Part shown: positions 16,676 to 25,226 of the stretch, one piece after another
How positions within the stretch are numbered: position 1 is the stretch's first letter
How the letters are laid out: each line of letters starts with the position of its first letter
Assembly: GCA_902774795.1 (NCBI GenBank)
Contig: CACYKA010000001.1
Location: 62,001-126,000, forward strand
DNA: 64,000 bases
DNA from: an uncultured Prevotellaceae bacterium
GTDB taxonomy: Bacteria > Bacteroidota > Bacteroidia > Bacteroidales > Bacteroidaceae
Direction of reading: 5' to 3'
Notes under the pieces: model-generated
Databases searched by the model: none
Seen by the model: only the letters and a program-made list of their open reading frames with translations
What the model was told of the DNA's origin: nothing
Program-made: the position numbers and the translations under genes

Positions 16676-18313
16676 ATGAACAAAAAACATTTGAATTTGA
16701 ATCAACCCTTAATGAGACAGTTGGCTAGAAGTGGCCACGATAATCGCTATGTAGTGGATAGTAGCAGTCGCGAGTTGCTCTTACAGATTAAAGATCTGCT
16801 TGACGTTTTCGCTCCAATTGGCGATGACTACAGACATGGACTGTGGATAGAAGTTCCTCGTGGAAAGCCATCCGACTGGGCTAGCTTCAAAGAGGTTAAA
16901 GATTGGGGCGAGGATGTCAACACTCGAAAGGAATACCTACAGTATTGGAAAGCCGAGTTTCCACGTAAAAGCTACTGGTATTTCATCTCCGTTAGCCAAT
17001 ACTGTGGTCATACCTATCTCCACATCACAGAAAATGACCATCGCTGGTGCATCATCCACGATGACCATAAATGGGACCATCATGGCATCGGTCCGTTGGA
17101 TTGGTATATGGAACCGCTGCTGACATTTCTGCATGAGCGTATCGCAGAAATTGCTAATAATCCAGAGGCTTATAATCTATATGTGGAGAAACATCTGCCC
17201 AAGCATCAGCGCATTGGACGCATAGCTAGAAAGGATTTGAACCGTATCGTGCCCTGGCAACGAAGTGTACCACGTAATCTTGAGCGGGCAATTCATGTGC
17301 TGAAAGAGTGTATGGCAAACGAAGAAATATATCGCAAGCTAAAGGTTGGAGAAAAAGTCAGCGTGTTCCCTATCCATTATCGTGCACCTCTCACAGACAT
17401 GAGCATTCGCCTTTATGCCAAATATTTCAAAGTGGCTTATCTTGCATACGAGGACTATTATACATATTCGTACCGCTCGAATCCCAATGAAATGAAAAAG
17501 AAGGAAGCAAGAATCAAGAAAATATCCAAACTGCCGGATGTGGACTTTTATCGACGTTATCAATTGGGACGCCATGGAGAAATCACAGATAAAACAGACC
17601 TTGACAGCGCTACAGAATACGAGAAGATGGCCTACGACCATTATGGAGAATTGGGCCTATCACGTATGGATGTGCATGCTACGGATTATTATACACCTGG
17701 TGGTTGGCTGATCACTTTCGGCATCAGTTATTCGGCTTATGTGGATATCGGTATGGAAATTGCCGTAGCACTATATGACTCTGGTTGTCCTCTCTTGATA
17801 CATGATGCAGAGAAATTACTTGCTATTCTGGAGGAGCGAGATAACGTCAGACTCACTCCCCATACCTTCCACGATTATCTTAATCACCACAAGGAAGGTT
17901 CTGTATTCTCGTTGCCGTACGAATGTTATTTGGGAGAGATGGATGAACTGACTCGTGAGCAGTACGATGAGATTATTTCTTTGGCGGAATGGGGTGCGGA
18001 AGAACAAGTGGTTCTGGATAAACTTATCCCAATGAACGATTCTATATATGACCTAATTCGCGATGAGGTCTCTAGACCACTGACGACATGCGGAATTCTT
18101 TCAGTACTGGAGCGAAAATATGATGTCGTTCTCGGCATCTCAAACTATTCCGACCATCAGCATTGTTACCTATTTGAACATGGTCCCGACAAAATCAGAA
18201 TAGAAGAGACCCAAAAGCGGTTCGATACAGTCAATGCTACGATGTATTATATCATAAACAGATTTGTAGAAGAAAAGAAAAAAAGAAACAATGAAAATTC
18301 AACACATGAGTGA
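16676..18313 (+). CDS. unknown protein, first large gene of the Thg1-like operon
   Basis: The protein is 545 aa, and I do not recognise the family. It lacks a signal peptide and membrane segments, so it is cytoplasmic. It is rich in aromatic and His residues (HITENDHRW, IIHDDHKWDHHGIG, VDFYRRYQLGRHGE) and ends in a highly charged tail (EEKKKRNNENSTHE). No P-loop or helix-turn-helix is evident. The start of the next gene lies 23 bases inside its 3' end, so it is coupled with the metallophosphoesterase. Its size and conserved-looking composition argue for a real protein; its role should be sought with the Thg1-like enzyme downstream. Confidence 0.75.
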   Translation: MNKKHLNLNQPLMRQLARSGHDNRYVVDSSSRELLLQIKDLLDVFAPIGDDYRHGLWIEVPRGKPSDWASFKEVKDWGEDVNTRKEYLQYWKAEFPRKSYWYFISVSQYCGHTYLHITENDHRWCIIHDDHKWDHHGIGPLDWYMEPLLTFLHERIAEIANNPEAYNLYVEKHLPKHQRIGRIARKDLNRIVPWQRSVPRNLERAIHVLKECMANEEIYRKLKVGEKVSVFPIHYRAPLTDMSIRLYAKYFKVAYLAYEDYYTYSYRSNPNEMKKKEARIKKISKLPDVDFYRRYQLGRHGEITDKTDLDSATEYEKMAYDHYGELGLSRMDVHATDYYTPGGWLITFGISYSAYVDIGMEIAVALYDSGCPLLIHDAEKLLAILEERDNVRLTPHTFHDYLNHHKEGSVFSLPYECYLGEMDELTREQYDEIISLAEWGAEEQVVLDKLIPMNDSIYDLIRDEVSRPLTTCGILSVLERKYDVVLGISNYSDHQHCYLFEHGPDKIRIEETQKRFDTVNATMYYIINRFVEEKKKRNNENSTHE

Positions 18314-19058
18314 TCTCCATATGGAGTTGGGGGACAATATGCGGTATATCAAAGCAAATGAGTTTGATGTTGTGGGTGATGTTATGGTACTTGCTGGTGA
18401 CACATTTTACCTTCGAGACACCATCGCGCCACAAAAGAAATTTTGGAACTGGGCATCAAAGAACTTCCAGCAGGTGCTATTAGTACCAGGCAACCACGAG
18501 TTCTATAGCAACAACGATGTAACTGCACGAGGCGACAGTTGGCAGTGGATGATACGTGAGAATGTGGGCTATTACTACAACAAGGTGATTCACATAGATG
18601 ACACAGACTTTATCCTCACTACCCTATGGTCAAGAATACCAGAGCCTGATATGTATCTCGTTCAGCGAGGAATGAGCGACTTCCGACAGATTATATATGA
18701 TGACAGACGGTTTACCCCTAATGATTTCAATCTAGAGCATGAGAAATGTCTGACTTTCTTGAAACAGGCCGTTGAAGAAAGTACTGCTAAACATATTGTT
18801 GTGGTTACTCATCACCTGCCAACATTGAAGGTTGTTGCTGCTCAACATATGGGCTCCGTCCTAAACGGAGCCTTCGCTACAGAACTGGGTAACTATATTG
18901 CCGACAGCCGAATTGACGTCTGGATTTATGGCCACTCGCACACGAACGTTGACACCACAATAGGCAATACCCGAATCGTGTGCAACCAATTAGGCTATGT
19001 ACATTACAATGAGCATCTCACAAACGGATTCGAGCCGAATAAAGTAATAGAACCATGA
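18291..19058 (+). CDS. metallophosphoesterase
   Basis: The protein is 255 aa. All calcineurin-like motifs are present in order: SDLHME (D-x-H), VLAGD (GD), VPGNHEFY (GNHE), VVTHHLPT (H) and GHSHTN (GHxH), giving a two-metal phosphoesterase site. Such enzymes can be nucleases, 2',3'-cyclic phosphodiesterases or protein phosphatases. It overlaps the preceding gene by 23 bases and the next by four (ATGA), so it belongs to a tightly coupled operon with a Thg1-like enzyme. That makes an RNA or nucleotide substrate a reasonable guess, but it is only a guess. Confidence 0.88.
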   Translation: MKIQHMSDLHMELGDNMRYIKANEFDVVGDVMVLAGDTFYLRDTIAPQKKFWNWASKNFQQVLLVPGNHEFYSNNDVTARGDSWQWMIRENVGYYYNKVIHIDDTDFILTTLWSRIPEPDMYLVQRGMSDFRQIIYDDRRFTPNDFNLEHEKCLTFLKQAVEESTAKHIVVVTHHLPTLKVVAAQHMGSVLNGAFATELGNYIADSRIDVWIYGHSHTNVDTTIGNTRIVCNQLGYVHYNEHLTNGFEPNKVIEP

Positions 19059-19390
19059 CACCTACTCGCGAACAATTCAAAGACCTCATCGCCTCCATTA
19101 AGAAGGCGCAAGAAAAAGAAGATAATCTGGACAAGGCATTCAAACTCATTTGGGACGATGACCAAGGCCAATATCCACCTTTCTATATCTCGCCCCTATG
19201 GGAAACCGTCTATCAAGCCTTCAACATCATGTTTGGCCTCGATGATGATGATGTGATAGACAACGAACTTTCTTGGTGGCTCGAGGAAGCACCGAAAGGC
19301 GAAGCAAAGTACTGGATTGACGAAAAAGAATTCAACGTCAGCGACATTGATGCCTTTTACGATTATATAGTAGAACAATCAAAAGAATAG
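19055..19390 (+). CDS. small acidic protein of unknown function
   Basis: The protein is 111 aa and strongly acidic (DLIASIKKAQEKEDNLDKAF at the N-terminus, FGLDDDDVIDNELSWWLEE in the middle, then DEKEFNVSDIDAFYDYIVEQ). It is probably alpha-helical and cytoplasmic. The start overlaps the phosphoesterase stop (ATGA). I recognise no family; acidic proteins of this size with paired Trp residues are often immunity or SUKH-like partners, but I cannot support that here. Confidence 0.7.
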   Translation: MTPTREQFKDLIASIKKAQEKEDNLDKAFKLIWDDDQGQYPPFYISPLWETVYQAFNIMFGLDDDDVIDNELSWWLEEAPKGEAKYWIDEKEFNVSDIDAFYDYIVEQSKE

Positions 19391-19410
19391 GATACTAACA
19401 ACAAATAATT

Positions 19411-19938
19411 ATGGGACAACGAACAAACCTTCTCCTTTCGATGGAGAATAAAGCAGGCGCTCGCCTCAACAAAGTGTATCACCTCCAATGGGGCTACGGA
19501 AGAGTAATGCCTGTTATGCTGCTCAACATTCTCTCAGGACAGTACATCGGTGTTGGTAAAGAGAAGCAGAACTTCTTCACTCCAGTCGTCCCCAAAACGG
19601 ATGACTTATTTGAGCTGCAACGGGACTATTCCGGTTTCGATTTCACCCGACTTGAAGACTGCCAGCAGGTGCTCAACCTTTGCGACAACAATAACGGTGC
19701 GCTAGTTCTTTGCATCAAGGAACGAGCAGACATTTATCGCCTTCAGGATGTAAAATACGGCTTTCTTCTGGGCCCCGAGGACCTGCCGCACAATGAGACA
19801 CCTTTCAGCCGTTGGGTGACCCTCGAAAAATTTCTAACCCATCAGCCCAAATACGAAGAAATCGACATTTTCTTCGCCCGAATCTTCAACCAAATGATGC
19901 AATTCTTTAACGCCAAATCAATATCAAACGCATTATGA
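19411..19938 (+). CDS. unknown protein in the Thg1-like operon
   Basis: The protein is 175 aa without signal or membrane segments. It begins MGQRTNLLLSMENKAGARL and contains YHLQWGYGRVMPVMLLNIL and a phenylalanine-rich C-terminus. The N-terminal pattern (QRTN-hydrophobic run, then QWGYGR) looks conserved rather than random, but I cannot place it. It starts 20 bases after the previous gene and overlaps the next frame by four bases. Confidence 0.68.
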   Translation: MGQRTNLLLSMENKAGARLNKVYHLQWGYGRVMPVMLLNILSGQYIGVGKEKQNFFTPVVPKTDDLFELQRDYSGFDFTRLEDCQQVLNLCDNNNGALVLCIKERADIYRLQDVKYGFLLGPEDLPHNETPFSRWVTLEKFLTHQPKYEEIDIFFARIFNQMMQFFNAKSISNAL

Positions 19939-20101
19939 ATAAGCCAATTACAAAGAAAAACAACCTTTACAAAGAGGCCCTTGTTTGGATGTCGTACCGC
20001 TACGCCATGGGCATGACCAATTACGTCGAAAATTCCGCATCGAGCCATGGGCTGGTTGGTCTATCAACGAGGAATGCATTGTGGAGGATAACATTGAATA
20101 A
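19935..20101 (+). pseudogene. small gene (about 55 aa) with a probable frameshift
   Basis: The ATG at 19935 overlaps the preceding stop (ATGA) and encodes ...EALVWMSYRYAMG. After the GGG near 20010 the other frame reads HDQLRRKFRIEPWAGWSI and then NEECIVEDNIE, stopping at 20101, five bases before the next ATG. Adding one G at that run joins both parts into a continuous, compositionally sensible protein with the same tight spacing as its neighbours. The uninterrupted frame instead runs to 20117 into the next gene and becomes less protein-like. It could be a true mutation, a sequencing error in a homopolymer, or a programmed shift. Confidence 0.5.
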
Positions 20102-20106
20102 CAAAT

Positions 20107-20880
20107 ATGGACTTTAATACTCTTGACAAACAAATGAGACGTTTCGAGCAGTCGATGGACAGGACGATGCTCGAAGGGATTTATATGGTGGCTCGACTTG
20201 ATGGTCACGGATTCACAAGGTTGACCGAGAAAGAATGGGACTTGGAGAAACCTTTCGATATTCGGTTTCGCGATGCCATGATAGAAACCACAAAGCACTT
20301 GATGGACTGCGGTTTCCGCATCATTTACGGCTATTCGCAAAGCGACGAAATTTCGTTGTTGTTCCACCTGCAAGATGAGACCTTTGGCAGGAAAGAACGA
20401 AAGCTGCTTTCCATTCTCGCTGCAGAGGCCTCTGTAGCATTCTCTATGCAAACGGGCAGAGCCGCTATATTTGACAATCGACTTATTCCACTTCCTACAG
20501 CGGACAACGTGGTGGATTATTTCCAGTGGCGACAGGAGGATGCCCATCGCAACTCTCTGAACTCTCATTGCTATTGGGCGCTTCGGAAAGAGGGTATGTC
20601 TGCCGACAATGTCCAAAAACGGATGTCTGGCATCTCCAATGGTCAGAAGAATGAAATCCTCTTTGAACGAAGCATTAACTATAACGACCTTCCGCTTTGG
20701 AAGAAACGAGGCATCGGAATGTACTTCCGCGATGAGCAACGACAAGGATTCAATCCCGTAACCAACGAGACCACATCATGTATACGTAGAGCCTTGCACA
20801 TCGAAATGGAGTTGCCAACAGGACAGGAATACTCACAGATAATCAAAAAGATAATTAACAAATCCATTTGGAACGAGTGA
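20107..20880 (+). CDS. Thg1-like 3'-5' nucleotidyltransferase (tRNA-His guanylyltransferase family)
   Basis: The protein is 257 aa. VARLDGHGFTRL (residues 28-39) and GYSQSDEISLLF (75-86) are the metal-binding and catalytic motifs of Thg1 (Asp32, Asp80, Glu81 here), and KMxGIS-like RMSGISNGQKNEILF supports the assignment. Eukaryotic Thg1 adds G-1 to tRNA-His. Bacterial and archaeal Thg1-like proteins extend 5'-truncated RNAs in the 3'-5' direction, using the other strand as template. Most bacteria encode G-1 genomically and do not need Thg1, so an accessory operon copy points to RNA repair or defence. It overlaps the next gene's longest frame by 13 bases. Confidence 0.9.
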   Translation: MDFNTLDKQMRRFEQSMDRTMLEGIYMVARLDGHGFTRLTEKEWDLEKPFDIRFRDAMIETTKHLMDCGFRIIYGYSQSDEISLLFHLQDETFGRKERKLLSILAAEASVAFSMQTGRAAIFDNRLIPLPTADNVVDYFQWRQEDAHRNSLNSHCYWALRKEGMSADNVQKRMSGISNGQKNEILFERSINYNDLPLWKKRGIGMYFRDEQRQGFNPVTNETTSCIRRALHIEMELPTGQEYSQIIKKIINKSIWNE

Positions 20881-20885
20881 TAACA

Positions 20886-21569
20886 ATGAAGATTATCGAT
20901 AACAAAAAAGACTATTACGATTACCTTGCAGGTATTCTTGGCGTTGACAATCTGGTAGTTTACGACCGCAGAGGATCCGTGGTATTAAATTCTGAGAAGG
21001 CTTTGTTTCAAGGAATGGAGACTTATTTCTGCCAAAAGCCCATATTTCTTGATAAGCCGCTGGCTGAAAAGCAGTATTGGCACTTAAAGAGCATCGTTAA
21101 GCAGCGTGAGACAGAAAAAGCGAAACACTCATATAGCAAGACTTGGAAAGAGGGCGATATCTATCACTTTGTTCTTGAGGTGGGCTACATTCACTATCGT
21201 TTTGAGGTGGAACGCTGGCTCGATGAACATAATCGTGAGACTGCTCATGTGGAATACCATCTAATAGAGACCTTGAAAGATATTCATAAACGCTACTCTG
21301 ATGTACCAATGTGTATTGTCCCTTGCAACGCTCAGTATTCGAGATGGTCACATGAAGAAAGATGGGAGGAACTGAAAGGTCGTGTTGAGAATCCTATTCT
21401 CGCAGGTACTTTCATTCCTAAGGTAATTCTACCGACTGACATCTGGAACGCCCTTTACGCATACCTTTCCTCCTTGCGTGACAAGCCCTTTACCGACACC
21501 CGTTCTGATGTCCAAAAGTTAGAATCGGCTGGCTTCGATAAGAAAGCAAGTTTCAGAAATATCAAATAA
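20886..21569 (+). CDS. unknown protein downstream of the Thg1-like gene
   Basis: The protein is 227 aa from the ATG at 20886; a longer TTG-started frame from 20868 would overlap the Thg1-like gene and looks unlikely. It begins MKIIDNKKDYYDYLAGILG, a pattern I have a vague sense of in Bacteroidota hypothetical proteins. Its middle is rich in His, Trp and Tyr (YHFVLEVGYIHYRFEVERW). No signal, membrane segment or known motif is visible. It is cotranscribed five bases after the Thg1-like stop. Confidence 0.72.
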   Translation: MKIIDNKKDYYDYLAGILGVDNLVVYDRRGSVVLNSEKALFQGMETYFCQKPIFLDKPLAEKQYWHLKSIVKQRETEKAKHSYSKTWKEGDIYHFVLEVGYIHYRFEVERWLDEHNRETAHVEYHLIETLKDIHKRYSDVPMCIVPCNAQYSRWSHEERWEELKGRVENPILAGTFIPKVILPTDIWNALYAYLSSLRDKPFTDTRSDVQKLESAGFDKKASFRNIK

Positions 21570-21580
21570 ACATCACGCTT

Positions 21581-22243
21581 ATGACTTACACCATCCAGAA
21601 ACAAATCCCCCAAGGTTATTTTTCTGAGATAACCATGTTTCACCTAAGACCTCAGTTCGCATCCACCAGTCGTTGGCTACTAAGGTCGGTTAAGGCGATG
21701 TTAGCCTGCAAGTTGACGTTGGTATATACTCAATACCACCAGATGTTAGACCTGCAGTCGCTGGTCGCGAGCGATTATGAAGAATCCTACGAACATGCCG
21801 AGCTAATGGCCAGCTTCCTCAGCCAACTTTTGCCCTTGCGCCCCACTTCGCCATCAGAACTAATCCATTCGAAAGAAGAATATGCCAACGAATCTATCGA
21901 CAAATACAAAGAATACAAACGCCATCTGGAACTCTTTAGTGGGGAATGCTTCATTCCCGAAGTTGTAGAACAGTTTTGCAAAATTGTTTACGAGGCTAAT
22001 GGCTATTACACCTTCAAGGCCTTCAGCAACATGAACTACTCCGTCTATGCCGAAGCGCTACTCCTTTTCCAAATCGGTAAGATCGACTACCTCACCTTCG
22101 TGGAAATTTTTCAGGAAATCAGTCTTTTCGAGGGCAGACGCAAACCACTCAAAGCAGCTGACCTTAAGCTCTATCTCAGGACGATGCACAAAATCACCGA
22201 TTTATACATCTCGCTATTGCAAAAGTGGTTGAACAAGAATTAA
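21581..22243 (+). CDS. unknown helical protein, last gene of the Thg1-like operon
   Basis: The protein is 220 aa, largely helical, with a Leu/Tyr-rich C-terminal half (ALLLFQIGKIDYLTFVEIFQ and LYISLLQKWLNKN). No transmembrane segment is long enough to be convincing, and I recognise no family. It starts 11 bases after the preceding stop and ends 16 bases from the convergent TOTE-type gene, closing the operon. Confidence 0.68.
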   Translation: MTYTIQKQIPQGYFSEITMFHLRPQFASTSRWLLRSVKAMLACKLTLVYTQYHQMLDLQSLVASDYEESYEHAELMASFLSQLLPLRPTSPSELIHSKEEYANESIDKYKEYKRHLELFSGECFIPEVVEQFCKIVYEANGYYTFKAFSNMNYSVYAEALLLFQIGKIDYLTFVEIFQEISLFEGRRKPLKAADLKLYLRTMHKITDLYISLLQKWLNKN

Positions 22244-22259
22244 ACTATATGAGTTCTGT

Positions 22260-25187
22260 CTATTCCTTCGAATACGACGTTATCCCCAGTTCCAACAATT
22301 CCGCAGCAATTTCCGGACTGATTATCCGCATCAGGCTATCATCTTCGCGACCTCTCGATAGTAAGTTCATGCTGCCGTACCAAACAAGGGACTGGTCAAT
22401 GACAGCATAGCGTTCATGGCAATGATTCTGTGTTTTTACACATATCCCAACCGATGCAAGCCGTTCCAACAACTCCGTATGATGCTCTCGACCATCCTCT
22501 GAATACTCTTCTGGTCTCAAAGATAAAACTGTGATGACCACGCCTCTCTTCTGCAACATCTCTGACTGATCGATAAGCCATTCAACCTTTCTTGAACTGA
22601 GGAAAGGACTAGAGATGACAATGCTCTTCCATGTAGAATGTACATCCTTCACAAATACTTCCCAATAGCCCATACTGTCAAAGATGGAGTTGCTCACCTC
22701 CTGTTTTTCCATCACTTCCGTACACACCTCAAACCCAATCTTCTTGTACGTCCGCAGCCGACGATGATACATCCTTTCTAGCACTGGGATGTGCTGATCG
22801 ATATAGTCGAAGATAATGACATCCTTCTTCCCATCATAATCGCGATTCAGTCGTCCGGCATACTGCTCCACATTCCCCTCGAATGAAATAGGCATGGCCA
22901 GCATCATTGTATCGAGCCGTGGATAATTGAAGCCCTCACCAATATACTGCGCGGTAGCAACCATAATCATGCTTTCTTCTTGACCAACGGCTGCCATCTT
23001 CTCTCGCAATTCGGCTCGTGCTTTCAGACTCTTTCCGCCTTGTAGGAGAAACACATGGTCTGCCGCACCTTTAAGCAGTATATAAAGATTTTCTGCATGC
23101 TCTCTATATTTAGTCATCACCACAGGTGTCCTACCCTTCTTGACACTATCCACCACATCGGTCACAATCTGCATGTTCCGCAGTTCGTTGTCGACAATCT
23201 GGCGGTACAGCTCTGAGATATGCCTGTCATCTGATGGGGAAAGATCTATCACCCTTGTAAAACGAGGATAGACATAGTTACCAATTCCCTGTTTTATGGC
23301 TCGTTCCTTCGCAGTATATCGATGCCGTATCGGGCCCAATTGCATGAGCAATTTGCGTTCCTGTTTGTCTCCACGCTTCACAGTCGCACTCATACCATAC
23401 ACATACTTTGCCGCAGAAGCTCGTAGCACGTTCTCAAAAGTGGCCGCTGCGGCATGATGACATTCGTCAACGATAATCATCCCGTAATCACGCACCATCG
23501 GATTGATTTCGTCTTCCTTCCCCAGAGAACCAATCATGGCGATGTCGATAATACCTGTTACAGCCTTTTTCTGGGAGGAAAATGTGCCAATGAAGGCATC
23601 ACGTTGTTTGACACGTCCTTTCGGAGTGGTATAGGTCGGAAGCTCTTCATTGATGGTTAGGAACTTCTCCAAGTCCCAAACCCAGTTGTTCATAATCTCA
23701 GCGGTATGCACCAGCACAAGCGTATTGACCTTCCGACGAGCAATCATATTTGCACCGATAACCGTCTTGCCGAAAGCCGTAGCAGCAGCCAGCATACCCA
23801 TATCGCATGACAATAAATGTTCTGCAGCAATCTTCTGCTCAGGATACAGTTCCCCATTGAAAGAAACATCTATCTGCCTACCCTCCTGTCTTTTGTCCAT
23901 GATGTCATACGGAATCTCGGCATCTGATAAATGCCTCTTCAATTCTTCGGAGCATCCTCTCGGCAGAACGATATAATCACCTTCGTCATAGCCGTCATAG
24001 ACTATCCGAGGTGTCTCACGAGTAGAAAAGCCCAATGCCAGATTTTGGAAGAACTGCGGATTGGAATATGCCGCCAATCGCCTGATAGCATTTTGCAAAC
24101 GGGGCTTCATATTCCGTTTATCAATGTATATGCCATCGGCCAGTATTATCTTTATCGGTCCATTTGCGTCATCATTCTTAAAATATTGGGCAGAAGGCTT
24201 AGGACTCATTCCAAAGAGAAGAAGATTTCTGTCCTCCTGTACATCCACTTTGTCACTCTGGAACATCTTCATCGTATTATCCTCTGGACACCATAACCTG
24301 ATGTATGCTTCCATTTCAACCTCAGACAACTTCCGCGTATTCAACAATTTGCTCCATTGGTTTTTATAAGGTCTCCAATATTCATCCACAAACGCACTAT
24401 TGCACTTGCGGAGTGCCTGCCCTTGAAGAGGAAGTGCAATGAGATTTCCCAACGTCCCTTCTGGCAGACAATCTTGCATCGGCATCATCCTATCATAGTA
24501 TCGAAAACTCTTTAGACTCACCGAATCTGCACCCTTCGCCAACAACGCCTCACCAAACCTACGCACCTTCGCAGCTTGGATGGCCTCGCTGAAGAAAATC
24601 CACACATGAGCACCACGTCCAGAACGGGAACGTTCTACCAGCGCATCAATCCCGACCGACAGGCAAATCGCCCTTAGCGCATCAACCTCCTGTTCCCAGT
24701 CCTTTGAAGGAGCCGCATCCTCATCATGATTATCGAAATCGAATACCAGAAACCAACACGTCCCATCAGGGAACAGTGGGTATAAACCAATGACATCCGA
24801 GCAATTCTCCTTTGTTCCCTTCAAGTGCTCCAACATGACCGAAATCTTCAGTTCCTTATAATCCTTCGTAGGACACTCTTGGCACTTCACCTTTTCTCCG
24901 CTCTTCTTTGGACACAAGCCTGTCTTCCAAAAATTATTACATTGTGTATAATAACCTTTCTTCGCATTTCGCTTCACATACACATCCTTGCGCCCTCGAA
25001 AGTAAGAATAAAACCGTATCACATGTTCAGTCGTCAACTCAGGGAACTCAATCTCCACAGGTTCTTCCCGTTTTTCGGTCTCAGCAAATGCCTCATAGTC
25101 ATACGGAATTCCTTTTTCATCCAGCAATCCCTTCAGATACCTGATTTCCGACTCCAGCCGCGCAATAAAGTCTTCATTTGTACCCAT
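22260..25187 (-). CDS. TOTE-type primase-helicase-PLD protein
   Basis: The protein is 975 aa with at least three modules. Residues about 50-270 match the archaeo-eukaryotic primase domain of TOTE conflict systems: four Cys (83, 92, 102, 105), the catalytic VFDFDNHD (150-152) and SRSGRGAHVWIFF with His194. The middle is an SF2 helicase (ATAFGKT as motif I, IIVDECHHAA as DEAH-like motif II, AGRLNRDYDGKKD as motif VI). The last 150 residues contain HERYAVIDQSLVWYGSMN, a phospholipase-D-like site. TOTE systems are described as predicted NTP-dependent conflict systems; the exact target is unknown. It starts 39 bases behind hipA, so the HipBA promoter may drive it. Confidence 0.87.
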   Translation of the reverse strand: MGTNEDFIARLESEIRYLKGLLDEKGIPYDYEAFAETEKREEPVEIEFPELTTEHVIRFYSYFRGRKDVYVKRNAKKGYYTQCNNFWKTGLCPKKSGEKVKCQECPTKDYKELKISVMLEHLKGTKENCSDVIGLYPLFPDGTCWFLVFDFDNHDEDAAPSKDWEQEVDALRAICLSVGIDALVERSRSGRGAHVWIFFSEAIQAAKVRRFGEALLAKGADSVSLKSFRYYDRMMPMQDCLPEGTLGNLIALPLQGQALRKCNSAFVDEYWRPYKNQWSKLLNTRKLSEVEMEAYIRLWCPEDNTMKMFQSDKVDVQEDRNLLLFGMSPKPSAQYFKNDDANGPIKIILADGIYIDKRNMKPRLQNAIRRLAAYSNPQFFQNLALGFSTRETPRIVYDGYDEGDYIVLPRGCSEELKRHLSDAEIPYDIMDKRQEGRQIDVSFNGELYPEQKIAAEHLLSCDMGMLAAATAFGKTVIGANMIARRKVNTLVLVHTAEIMNNWVWDLEKFLTINEELPTYTTPKGRVKQRDAFIGTFSSQKKAVTGIIDIAMIGSLGKEDEINPMVRDYGMIIVDECHHAAAATFENVLRASAAKYVYGMSATVKRGDKQERKLLMQLGPIRHRYTAKERAIKQGIGNYVYPRFTRVIDLSPSDDRHISELYRQIVDNELRNMQIVTDVVDSVKKGRTPVVMTKYREHAENLYILLKGAADHVFLLQGGKSLKARAELREKMAAVGQEESMIMVATAQYIGEGFNYPRLDTMMLAMPISFEGNVEQYAGRLNRDYDGKKDVIIFDYIDQHIPVLERMYHRRLRTYKKIGFEVCTEVMEKQEVSNSIFDSMGYWEVFVKDVHSTWKSIVISSPFLSSRKVEWLIDQSEMLQKRGVVITVLSLRPEEYSEDGREHHTELLERLASVGICVKTQNHCHERYAVIDQSLVWYGSMNLLSRGREDDSLMRIISPEIAAELLELGITSYSKE

Positions 25188-25226
25188 TAATTTAATCCGT
25201 TTCTCGTACTTTTCAAATAAGCGAAG

